Assembly (NCBI GenBank): GCA_009783865.1
Contig: WRCR01000190.1
Location: 1-7,431, forward strand
Direction of reading: 5' to 3'
DNA length: 7,431 nt
Source: Planctomycetaceae bacterium
GTDB lineage: Bacteria > Planctomycetota > Planctomycetia > Pirellulales > Thermoguttaceae
The translations under genes were made by a program, and so were the position numbers. Under the pieces are notes generated by a model, which saw only the letters and a program-made list of their open reading frames with translations, was not told the origin of the DNA and did no database searches. Below, piece by piece: positions 1 through 6,273 of this stretch (position 1 is its first letter; every line of letters starts with the position of its first letter).

Positions 1-27
1 ATGAGGACTGAAATCAAGGAAGGATAA
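1..27 (+). CDS. Possible 3' tail of an upstream gene
   Basis: The first nine codons read MRTEIKEG followed by TAA at 25-27. The stop overlaps the ATG at 27-29 (TAATG), an arrangement often seen between translationally coupled genes. The other two forward frames are closed by TGA at 2 and TGA at 9, so a plus-strand gene entering from the left could only end here. The stretch is too short to identify and may not be coding. Confidence 0.2.
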   Translation: MRTEIKEG

Positions 28-29
28 TG
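16..29 (+). promoter_or_regulatory. Shine-Dalgarno and ATG, probable original start of the ankyrin gene
   Basis: AAGGAAGG at 16-23 lies just upstream of ATG 27-29 and is the best ribosome binding site in the first 300 bases. The ATG opens a frame that reads MFSPISRYPNLTKLHTTF and then hits TGA at 81-83. The long ankyrin frame, one base out of register, is already clearly coding from that point on. This decides where translation probably began before the reading frame was broken or shifted. Confidence 0.45.
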
Positions 30-78
30 TTTTCGCCCATTTCGCGCTACCCCAATTTAACTAAATTACACACCACCT

Positions 79-411
79 TTTGAACAGGTAGAAAAGTATT
101 ACGAAACGGTCGACAGGGCGAAGTTATCCTATCTGCGGGCAGTTGAAAAGGAACTCGCCGCTGCAAAATACCGGGGAGACCTTACCTTATTCAAGGAACT
201 TGAAACGGAATTAAATCACGCGAAAAACGATGATGGTCATACACTATCAACTTACAAGCCCGTAAGTCAAACGCTCCGCAATTCCAAGCAGCAACTCCAG
301 CGTACCGTGGAAACAGCCCGCAGTCAATTCGCCAAATCGGTTAAATTTGCCGCCGCCAATTTATTGAAGAACGGCAAGACGGCAGAAGCCAAAATCATGG
401 ACCAAGCCGCC
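79..411 (+). repeat. Two related helical coil units at the N terminus of the ankyrin protein
   Basis: The first unit, about 79-216, follows the pattern Y...(L/V)..A...YL.A.EKEL..A...GDL.....LE.EL. The second, about 274-411, follows L.....QL...VE.AR..FAKS.K..A..L...GKT.EAK.MDQA. Both are helix-turn-helix hairpins with the turn at a Gly-Asp or Gly-Lys. Such units are common in planctomycete and verrucomicrobial proteins of unknown function. The similarity was judged by eye and the two units are only distantly alike. Confidence 0.45.
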
Positions 412-1500
412 ACCGACGAACCGTCCCGGACTCAGCAAAACGATTTAACCGATACTCCGGTTATCCTCAATTCTGCCGTAGTACCGGCTAAATGGACTCC
501 CGAAGAACAAGCCGAAATCGACAAGTTCATCGCCGAATTTGGAAAAGATGTAAAAAAGACCGACGAACAAAGTAAGATACTGCTACATCATGCAGCCGAA
601 CTGGGCAAAATTTCCGTTGTCAAATACCTTGTTTCTCAAGATGCGAATGTTAATGCGAGAGATAATTTGGGAAATATCTCGCTCAACCATGCGGCACGCT
701 GCGGTCACACAGAAATCGTCAAATATCTCATTTCCGCTGGGGCGGATGTCAATACAAAAAACTCAACTAACAATACCCCGCTCCATTTGGCTGCGTGGAA
801 GGCACACACAGAAACCGTCAAACTGCTCGTTGTTGAAGGAGCGGATATTGAGGCGAAAAATTATTGGGGCTGCACACCGCTCCATGAAGTTGCATCTTAC
901 GGCTGTGCCGAGTCCATCAAATTCCTCGTTTCCCAAGGGGCTGATATTAATGCGAAAAGCAACAAAGGCAAGACCCCGCTCGACCATGCAAAAGAAAAAG
1001 GGTATACGGAGGTTGCTGACTACCTGACAGCGGTTCATGCCGCCGAGCAAGCCGAAATCGATAAGTTCATAGCGGAGTTTGGAAGTGATGTCGAATGGAA
1101 GGATGACAGGGGCAGTACGCTGCTTCACAAGGCGGCATTTCGCGGAAATGTTGCAGTTGCTAAATTTCTTGTATCCTCAAAAGCAGAACTTAATGCAAAA
1201 AATCTTGACAGCGACACTCCGCTCCATTATGCGGCAATGCAAGGACACATCGCAGCTGTCAAATTTTTTGTATCCTCGAAAGCAGAACTTGAAGCAAAAA
1301 ATATTGTCGGCAACACCCCGCTCCATTATGCAGCATATTATCGCGGACACCTTGAAACCGTCAAGTATCTCGTTTCCCAAGGGGCGGATATAAAAGCGAA
1401 AACGAAAAGCGGCAAGACCACGCTCGACCTTGCAAAGGAGAAAGGACATACGGCAGTAGCGGAATATCTTGAGAGCGAAGGCGGTAAATCGGGCAAGTAA
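79..1500 (+). CDS. Ankyrin-repeat protein with N-terminal helical coil units; 5' end frameshifted
   Basis: Ankyrin repeats bind other proteins; the partner is unknown and no catalytic domain is visible. The frame is open from the TAA at 58-60 to the TAA at 1498-1500. Sequence before 307 is clearly coding (FEQVEKYYETVDRAKLSYL...), but no ATG, GTG or TTG occurs in frame before GTG 307, which has no Shine-Dalgarno. The likely true start is ATG 27 in another frame, joined by a +1 shift near 78-83, so this is a frameshifted gene, a sequencing error or a recoding site. From the N terminus there are two helical hairpin units (about 79-216 and 274-411), a linker, then nine ankyrin repeats in blocks of five and four. 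Each block is headed by EQAEIDKFIAEFG (505 and 1045). Canonical motifs such as NTPLHLAA, GADVN and GHTEIVKYL are plain. One repeat (AAYYRGHLETVKYL) has an extra residue. No signal peptide is visible, although related coil proteins are often exported. hrpA follows after 124 bp with its own promoter. Confidence 0.85.
   Translation, partial: FEQVEKYYETVDRAKLSYLRAVEKELAAAKYRGDLTLFKELETELNHAKNDDGHTLSTYKPVSQTLRNSKQQLQRTVETARSQFAKSVKFAAANLLKNGKTAEAKIMDQAATDEPSRTQQNDLTDTPVILNSAVVPAKWTPEEQAEIDKFIAEFGKDVKKTDEQSKILLHHAAELGKISVVKYLVSQDANVNARDNLGNISLNHAARCGHTEIVKYLISAGADVNTKNSTNNTPLHLAAWKAHTETVKLLVVEGADIEAKNYWGCTPLHEVASYGCAESIKFLVSQGADINAKSNKGKTPLDHAKEKGYTEVADYLTAVHAAEQAEIDKFIAEFGSDVEWKDDRGSTLLHKAAFRGNVAVAKFLVSSKAELNAKNLDSDTPLHYAAMQGHIAAVKFFVSSKAELEAKNIVGNTPLHYAAYYRGHLETVKYLVSQGADIKAKTKSGKTTLDLAKEKGHTAVAEYLESEGGKSGK
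505..1488 (+). repeat. Tandem duplication of an ankyrin block with a 540-bp offset
   Basis: Block one (505-1044) holds a leader helix EQAEIDKFIAEFG and five ankyrin repeats ending KTPLDHAKEKGYTEVADYL. Block two (1045-1488) has the same leader, four repeats and the matching end KTTLDLAKEKGHTAVAEYL. The 47 bases at 505-551 match those at 1045-1091 at about 40 positions, with a spacing of exactly 540 bases (180 codons). Block two is one repeat shorter, so the duplication was followed by loss or gain of a repeat. Confidence 0.75.
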
Positions 1501-1591
1501 AAAATGTCAACACTGCGCTGCAACTGTGTTAATCCGACGATTGCATCTCTGTTCCCGCAACTTGCCGCTCGCTACTCAATTCTGCTCTTGC

Positions 1592-1619
1592 TTGACGCTG
1601 CTGGCTCTGCGGTTAAAAT
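1592..1619 (+). promoter_or_regulatory. Predicted sigma-70-type promoter for hrpA, possibly leaderless
   Basis: TTGACG at 1592-1597 and TAAAAT at 1614-1619 are separated by 16 bases. Only five bases lie between the -10 element and ATG 1625, so transcription would be expected to begin at or within a base or two of the start codon. No Shine-Dalgarno precedes the ATG, which fits a leaderless message. The rest of the 1501-1624 gap shows no convincing terminator or gene. Confidence 0.45.
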
Positions 1620-1624
1620 ATATT

Positions 1625-4600
1625 ATGGAATCGTCACCAACTCCACTCACCAACATCCGCTGGCAATACAACGATGAATCACCCATCGTTCAAAAGCGCG
1701 GCGAAATCATCGGCTTGATACGCCAGAATCAGGTTCTCGTCATCTGCGGCGAAACGGGTTCCGGCAAGTCAACCCAGTTGCCGAAGTTTCTTCTCGAAAT
1801 GGGACGCGGCAGAAATGGCATCATCGGACATACCCAGCCGCGCCGAATTGCCGCCCGCTCCATCGCCGCCCGAATTGCCGAGGAATTGGAAACGCCGCTG
1901 GGAAGCATAGTCGGCTATCAAGTCCGATTCGAAGAAAAACTTTCGCAGGATACCCGTATCAAAGTGATGACGGACGGGATTCTCCTTGCCGAGACGCAGT
2001 CAGACCGCACATTCCGCAAATACGATACAATCGTTATAGACGAAGCACATGAAAGATCGCTCAACATTGATTTTCTGCTTGGAATGTTAAAACGGGTTTT
2101 ACCGCAGAATCCCTATTTGAAACTGCTCATCACTTCGGCAACTCTGGACGCAAAGCGGTTCGCCGAATTTTTTTCGGAACCGGGAATCAACAGAGGAAAG
2201 CCCGTCCCGATAATCGAGGTTTCCGGCAGAACTTATCCGATTGAGGTTCGGTATCGCCCGATTGATGAGTTCGGGGAAAACGAATCGGGCGAAGAAAATT
2301 CTGTTTCACGTGAAACGGATACCGAAGTGCTGGCGTTGATTGAAGCGGTGAAAGAATGTTGCCAACACGGCATTGGTGATATTCTTATATTCCTGCCAAC
2401 CGAGCGGGATATTCTGGAAGCGGCGAAGGCACTGCGGCAAACACTCGATTATGGAAAGCGGAAAAATGCTGCGCCGGAGATTGAAATCCTGCCGCTTTAT
2501 GCGCGGCTGCCGACAGCGTTGCAGCAGAAGATATTTCAGCGGGGGCGGCATCGGCGGATAGTTCTGGCGACAAATGTTGCGGAGTCCTCGCTGACGGTGC
2601 CGGGAATCCGTTTTGTGATTGACACGGGAACGGCAAGAATCAGCCGCTATTCCGCAAAGGTTAGAACGCAGCGTTTGCCGATTGAGCCGGTTTCCAAAGC
2701 ATCGGCAGACCAGCGGGCAGGTCGCTGCGGCAGAATCGGAGACGGCGTTTGCATCCGCCTGTTTTCGGAGACGGATTACCGCAGTCGGCAGCCGTACACT
2801 ACGCCGGAGATTCAGCGGACGAATCTTGCGTCGGTGATTCTTCAAACGCTGTCGTTGCGGCTTGGAAAGATTGAACATTTCCCGTTTCTTGACCCGCCGA
2901 GGAAGTCGGCAATTACAGATGGATACAACACGCTGTTTGAAATCGGGGCGATTGATGAACAGCAGAAGTTGACACCGCTCGGCTGGAAGTTGAGCAAACT
3001 GCCAGTTGACCCGCGCATCGGAAAAATGATTCTGACGGCGATTGAAAACAACTGTCTCAACGAAGTACTCATCATCGCTGCGGTGCTGGAGATTCAAGAC
3101 CCGCGGGAACGTCCGCTGCAACAGCAGGAAAAAGCGGATGCGGCGCATAGTAAGTTTCTGGATTCCCGCAGTGATTATCTCGGCTATCTAAAACTTTGGG
3201 AGTTTTATCAGCACCTCAAGGAAACCATTTCGCGCAACGGTTTGCGGAAAGCGTGCCAGCAAAATTTTCTTTCTTATAACCGAATGAGGGAATGGAGCGA
3301 CATACACATTCAACTTCAGCAATTTTTACGGGAACTTAAACTGCGAGGGAAAAACACGCCGGAGAATAAGACGGAAAAAACGCCGGAAGAACTTTACACT
3401 GCACTGCATCGTTCCATTTTGTCAGGTAATCTTTCGGGCATCGCACAGCGGCTCAATAGAACGGAATATCTAGTTTGCAATTCCGGCGGCAATACTACGG
3501 AGCGATTTGTGCTTTGGCTTGGCAGCGGTTTAATGAAAGGAAATAAAATCGAAGTTGGACAGGAGAATGAAGTCAAAAAGTTGATACCGAAACCTTCACT
3601 GCCGCATTGGATTATTGCGCAGGAACGGATTGAGACCTCGCGGCGGTATCTGCGGACGGCTGCACAGATTGAATCATCCTGGCTGGAACCGCTTGCGCAG
3701 CATTTGTTGAAGCGAACATATCAGGAACCTCATTGGGATGCCGAGACGGGTTATGTTCACGCCTTTGAACGGGTGACGCTGCTGGGAATTGTGATTGTAC
3801 CGCGCCGGAGAATCAATTTCGGACCGATTGACCCGAAAACATCGCGGGACATTTTCATACAGTATGCTCTTGTCGAAGGAATGCTCATTACGCAACTTGG
3901 CTTCTTTGAATACAACAGAGCGGTGCTTGAAGAGGCAAAGACCTTGCAGGACAAATTGCGGAACTACGATGTGCTGCGTCCGCAAACCGCTCAATACGAA
4001 TTTTATCAACGGCAGATACCGGAAGAGGTCTTCGACTTGCGTTCTTTGGAAAAGTGGGCAAAAGAAGCCGGCAATGAACAGCGGTTGTACTTTACGCTTC
4101 GTGACCTTTGTAATGCCGACTTACCGGAGAATATCTTGCAGCAGTTTCCCGACAAGTTGGAAACGTTTGACGGCGGAACGGCAAAAGTTGAATACCGTTA
4201 TGCTCCTGAAGAAGAAGCGGATGGTGTGACGGTTATCGTTCCGAAAGAAGGATTGAAGCAGTTAAATCCGCATCAACTTGGCTGGCTGGTACCGGGGTTG
4301 ATGGAACAGAAAATCATTGCGCTGTTGAAATCGCTGCCGAAGGATTTGCGCCGTCAGATTGTACCGGTGCCGGATACTGCCCGCGTGATGGTTAAAGAAA
4401 TCAATTTCGGACAGGGCAAGATTGAAGAACAGGTTGCCCGGCAAGTCAGCAAACTAATTGGTCGGCTGGTAACACCGGCGGACTTCAACGGCGAAAAGAT
4501 TCCGCGTGAATTGCAGATGAATGTCCGCGTGCTTGGCGAAGACGGAAAGACAGTCGGAGAAGGTCGAAATCTGGATACGCTGCGGAAGGACTTCGGCGTT

Positions 4601-5533
4601 AAAACAACCGAAACGGTCAGTATAAAACATGCGCAGTGGAACCGCAGCGGTTTAACCGATTGGGACTTCGGTTTGCTGCCGGAGTATATCGAAATAGAAC
4701 GGGCGGGAGTTAAATTCAAAGCGTTTCCGATGTTGTACGTTTCCCGTGAAACTGATAATAGCGGTAAGGTAAAAGACGTTGTTTCGCTTTGTCTCGCTGA
4801 TTCTCCCGACAAAGCGATTCGTGAAACGCAGCGGGGAATCGTGCAGTTGTACTATCTTTTAAATCATCGGCTGCTTTTGCGGCAAATCAGTAATCTGCCG
4901 AGCGTTAATCAGTTGAGGGCTTATGCTCACGGCTTGCCGAACTTTGATTTTCAAACGGACTTCGCTTTGCTGCTTGCGGCGCGGTGTTTGGAAATTGACA
5001 CGCCGCCGCTTCCGAGAAGTCAAGCCGAATATCAACAGCGTTGCAATAGCGCGAAAGAACGGACGCTGCTTGTCGTTCAGGAATTGACGAGATGGATTGC
5101 CGATTTTCTGGAGAACTTTCATACTGCCCGGCTGACTTTGGAACGGAACAAGAACATTCGAGATAAGTCCGCTTATGAAGAAGCGGCGCAGCATTTCCGG
5201 TGCTTGACCGAGAGCGGTTTTTTGATTAACACGTCTTGGCAGTTCTTGAAGGAGTTTCCCCGATATTTCAAAGCGGTTCCGCTGCGGTTTGAAAAGTTGA
5301 AGAGCAATTCCGGTTCCAATCAAAAAGCGATGGAGGAATTGCTGCATTATCGGAAGCAGTATGAGGAGCGGCTGGAGTTGCATCTTGCGGCGGGAATTGA
5401 TGACACGGAATTGGAAGTGTTTCGCTGGATGCTGGAGGAATATCGGGTTTCGCTCTTTGCGCAGCAACTTGGAACGGCAATGAAGGTTTCACCGCAGCGG
5501 CTCGATAAACAGTTCGAAAAAGTGCGGGGGTAA
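1625..5533 (+). CDS. hrpA: ATP-dependent RNA helicase HrpA (DEAH-box, DUF3418 C terminus)
   Basis: HrpA is a cytoplasmic DEAH-box RNA helicase; in E. coli it is linked to mRNA processing and to clearing stalled, collided ribosomes. The protein from ATG 1625 is 1302 residues, essentially the E. coli length (1300), but begins only about 40 residues before the P-loop, so its N terminus is shorter. Motifs in order: I GETGSGKST (42-50), Ia TQPRRIAARS (70-79), II DEAH (139-142), III SAT (171-173), V TNVAESSLT (316-324), VI QRAGRCGR (363-370). These are followed by the HA2/winged-helix and OB-type regions (GWKLSKLPVDPRIGKM; ILSGNLSGIAQR) and the long HrpA-specific C-terminal region (DUF3418). The frame stays open back to 1469, but that extra 52-residue stretch overlaps the ankyrin gene and resembles no HrpA sequence, so ATG 1625 was chosen. 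All helicase motifs are intact, so it should be active. Two parS-like palindromes lie inside the gene, at 2302 and 4739. Confidence 0.96.
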   Translation: MESSPTPLTNIRWQYNDESPIVQKRGEIIGLIRQNQVLVICGETGSGKSTQLPKFLLEMGRGRNGIIGHTQPRRIAARSIAARIAEELETPLGSIVGYQVRFEEKLSQDTRIKVMTDGILLAETQSDRTFRKYDTIVIDEAHERSLNIDFLLGMLKRVLPQNPYLKLLITSATLDAKRFAEFFSEPGINRGKPVPIIEVSGRTYPIEVRYRPIDEFGENESGEENSVSRETDTEVLALIEAVKECCQHGIGDILIFLPTERDILEAAKALRQTLDYGKRKNAAPEIEILPLYARLPTALQQKIFQRGRHRRIVLATNVAESSLTVPGIRFVIDTGTARISRYSAKVRTQRLPIEPVSKASADQRAGRCGRIGDGVCIRLFSETDYRSRQPYTTPEIQRTNLASVILQTLSLRLGKIEHFPFLDPPRKSAITDGYNTLFEIGAIDEQQKLTPLGWKLSKLPVDPRIGKMILTAIENNCLNEVLIIAAVLEIQDPRERPLQQQEKADAAHSKFLDSRSDYLGYLKLWEFYQHLKETISRNGLRKACQQNFLSYNRMREWSDIHIQLQQFLRELKLRGKNTPENKTEKTPEELYTALHRSILSGNLSGIAQRLNRTEYLVCNSGGNTTERFVLWLGSGLMKGNKIEVGQENEVKKLIPKPSLPHWIIAQERIETSRRYLRTAAQIESSWLEPLAQHLLKRTYQEPHWDAETGYVHAFERVTLLGIVIVPRRRINFGPIDPKTSRDIFIQYALVEGMLITQLGFFEYNRAVLEEAKTLQDKLRNYDVLRPQTAQYEFYQRQIPEEVFDLRSLEKWAKEAGNEQRLYFTLRDLCNADLPENILQQFPDKLETFDGGTAKVEYRYAPEEEADGVTVIVPKEGLKQLNPHQLGWLVPGLMEQKIIALLKSLPKDLRRQIVPVPDTARVMVKEINFGQGKIEEQVARQVSKLIGRLVTPADFNGEKIPRELQMNVRVLGEDGKTVGEGRNLDTLRKDFGVKTTETVSIKHAQWNRSGLTDWDFGLLPEYIEIERAGVKFKAFPMLYVSRETDNSGKVKDVVSLCLADSPDKAIRETQRGIVQLYYLLNHRLLLRQISNLPSVNQLRAYAHGLPNFDFQTDFALLLAARCLEIDTPPLPRSQAEYQQRCNSAKERTLLVVQELTRWIADFLENFHTARLTLERNKNIRDKSAYEEAAQHFRCLTESGFLINTSWQFLKEFPRYFKAVPLRFEKLKSNSGSNQKAMEELLHYRKQYEERLELHLAAGIDDTELEVFRWMLEEYRVSLFAQQLGTAMKVSPQRLDKQFEKVRG
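2302..2317. promoter_or_regulatory. parS: parS-like ParB-binding palindrome inside hrpA
   Basis: The bases TGTTTCACGTGAAACG match the widely conserved bacterial parS consensus TGTTNCACGTGAAACA at all positions but the last, including the perfect 14-base palindrome GTTTCACGTGAAAC. parS sites nucleate ParB, usually near the replication origin, and are often found inside genes. Here the site encodes SVSRET in an acidic linker between the conserved YRPI and GDILIFLP segments of the helicase. Whether ParB binds is inferred from sequence only. Confidence 0.6.
4739..4752. promoter_or_regulatory. Second, imperfect parS-like site inside hrpA
   Basis: GTTTCCCGTGAAAC differs from the parS core palindrome GTTTCACGTGAAAC at one central base. 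It encodes the same residues, VSRETD, as the site at 2302. A third half-site, CGTGAAAC, lies at 4820-4827. The central mismatch could weaken ParB binding, so this may be a degenerate site or a chance effect of codon choice. Confidence 0.3.
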
Positions 5534-5551
5534 TACATCTTCCAAACATTC

Positions 5552-5573
5552 AGCCGGTACTCCGGCTCTTCTT
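5552..5573 (+). terminator. Hairpin in the convergent gap, probable hrpA terminator
   Basis: AGCCGG (5552-5557) and CCGGCT (5562-5567) form a six-pair GC-rich stem with a TACT loop, 18 bases after the hrpA stop, followed by CTTCTT. The T tract is interrupted, so it is a moderate intrinsic terminator. It sits in the 38-bp gap between two converging genes; on the minus strand no T tract follows it. Confidence 0.45.
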
Positions 5574-6144
5574 ACCACACTCTTGCTTTGTCTTTGGGTT
5601 GAATGACTTCAATGTTCTTGCCGGATTGCATAATGACGAATAAACCGCGCTTCAGAGCAAAATCACGTACATTGTCATCGATAACGCCGCCTCCGACAGC
5701 CGCGATAAAATGGCGTTTGTCGTTACGATAGTCGGCATACAAGCGATATTTTTTCACCCGTCTAACGTGGTCTTTGATGTCATTGATAGTCAGTTTTGTT
5801 TTGACTTCAACGAGCAGGGCATAATCGCCGTCCTCGAGAAACAGGTCAACTTCGCCGTGAACACCGATAGCGTCTTCGCGAAAGGACATGCCGCGACGGC
5901 TGCATTGGGTGAATGTGTATCCTAACTCTTGAAATATTTGAACGATTCCGCCTCTGACCATTGTTTCGATGAGTTCGCCGATGCGGTCGCCGAATTCAGC
6001 GAACCGCTTGTTCCACTCCTTCTGCTCTTTTTTGCGTCTTTCTTCTGCTTTTTCTTGAGAGAGACGTAGTTCTATTATCTGTTCCCGTGATTCACGGAAC
6101 ATAGCCATCATTTCTTCGAAAGTCGGTACTGGTTCGGCGGACAT
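5572..6144 (-). CDS. DUF3782-type coiled-coil protein with PD-(D/E)XK nuclease fold
   Basis: The 190-residue product starts at the ATG at 6144, chosen over an in-frame ATG at 6192 because AGGAGA (6152-6157) lies seven bases upstream. Residues about 15-60 form a charged coiled coil (FRESREQIIELRLSQEKAEERRKKEQKEW). The C-terminal part has the core of a restriction-endonuclease-like fold: GEVDLFLEDGDYALLVEVKTKL, with D100 and the E113-V-K115 pair as likely metal-binding and catalytic residues, then a helix (DIKDHVRRVKKY) and a hydrophobic strand (HFIAAVGGGV). This matches the DUF3782-like family of small proteins of unknown function, best known to me from cyanobacteria. No cognate methylase, toxin or transposase is nearby, so its role is open. 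It follows the regulator gene on the same strand by 129 bp but has its own candidate promoter. No membrane segment or signal peptide is present. Confidence 0.8.
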   Translation of the reverse strand: MSAEPVPTFEEMMAMFRESREQIIELRLSQEKAEERRKKEQKEWNKRFAEFGDRIGELIETMVRGGIVQIFQELGYTFTQCSRRGMSFREDAIGVHGEVDLFLEDGDYALLVEVKTKLTINDIKDHVRRVKKYRLYADYRNDKRHFIAAVGGGVIDDNVRDFALKRGLFVIMQSGKNIEVIQPKDKARVW

Positions 6145-6151
6145 TGTGGAA

Positions 6152-6157
6152 TCTCCT
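6152..6157 (-). promoter_or_regulatory. Ribosome binding site fixing the start of the DUF3782-type gene
   Basis: Read on the minus strand, AGGAGA stands seven bases before the ATG at 6144. The alternative upstream ATG at 6192 has no such element and would add sixteen residues (MIECGCIVKSQTGDST) that do not resemble the rest of the protein. Confidence 0.75.
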
Positions 6158-6167
6158 GTTTGGCTTT

Positions 6168-6177
6168 TGACTATACA
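6168..6177 (-). promoter_or_regulatory. TGTATAGTCA element, likely -10 region of the DUF3782-type gene
   Basis: On the minus strand this reads TGTATAGTCA, holding TATAGT as a -10 hexamer. It lies 23 bases before the start codon at 6144, leaving room for a short leader containing the AGGAGA site. The same ten bases occur upstream of the regulator gene. No good -35 hexamer is visible. Confidence 0.4.
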
Positions 6178-6232
6178 GCCACATTCTATCATTAAAGAAC
6201 AGAAAGGGCAATATGAAAATTGTAAGGTGTGG

Positions 6233-6258
6233 AGCGGAAATCTGCGATTTCCGCTTTT
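6233..6258. terminator. Perfect nine-pair hairpin after the regulator gene
   Basis: AGCGGAAAT (6233-6241) and ATTTCCGCT (6247-6255) pair perfectly around a CTGCG loop, 18 bases beyond the stop codon of the minus-strand regulator gene. The T run (TTTT, 6255-6258) follows the stem only on the plus strand; on the minus strand the stem is followed by CCACACC. It could be an mRNA 3'-end hairpin for the regulator transcript or a terminator against plus-strand antisense transcription. Confidence 0.4.
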
Positions 6259-6273
6259 ACGAAAGACACGATT

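Noticed and set aside
590..1027. 145-codon plus-strand frame within the ankyrin gene
   Set aside because: Its periodic composition is just the ankyrin repeats read out of frame.
1469..1624. Upstream extension of the hrpA frame to an ATG at 1469
   Set aside because: It would overlap the end of the ankyrin gene, encodes a Cys/Leu-rich stretch unlike any HrpA, and the ATG at 1625 directly precedes the conserved part with a promoter before it.
1501..1624. Possible terminator (AACAC...GTGTT) after the ankyrin gene
   Set aside because: Only a five-pair stem with a long loop and no T run; not convincing.
2306..3148. 280-codon open frame on the minus strand inside hrpA
   Set aside because: It is antisense to conserved helicase motifs, is rich in Arg and Gln as expected of a shadow frame, and resembles no protein I know.
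4859..5467. 202-codon minus-strand open frame inside hrpA
   Set aside because: Antisense shadow of the HrpA C-terminal region, with no recognisable domain.
6081..6100. Imperfect palindrome with GTTCC/GGAAC arms resembling parS
   Set aside because: It has a bulged C and a different centre from parS, and is explained by coding sequence for FRESREQ in the nuclease-fold gene.
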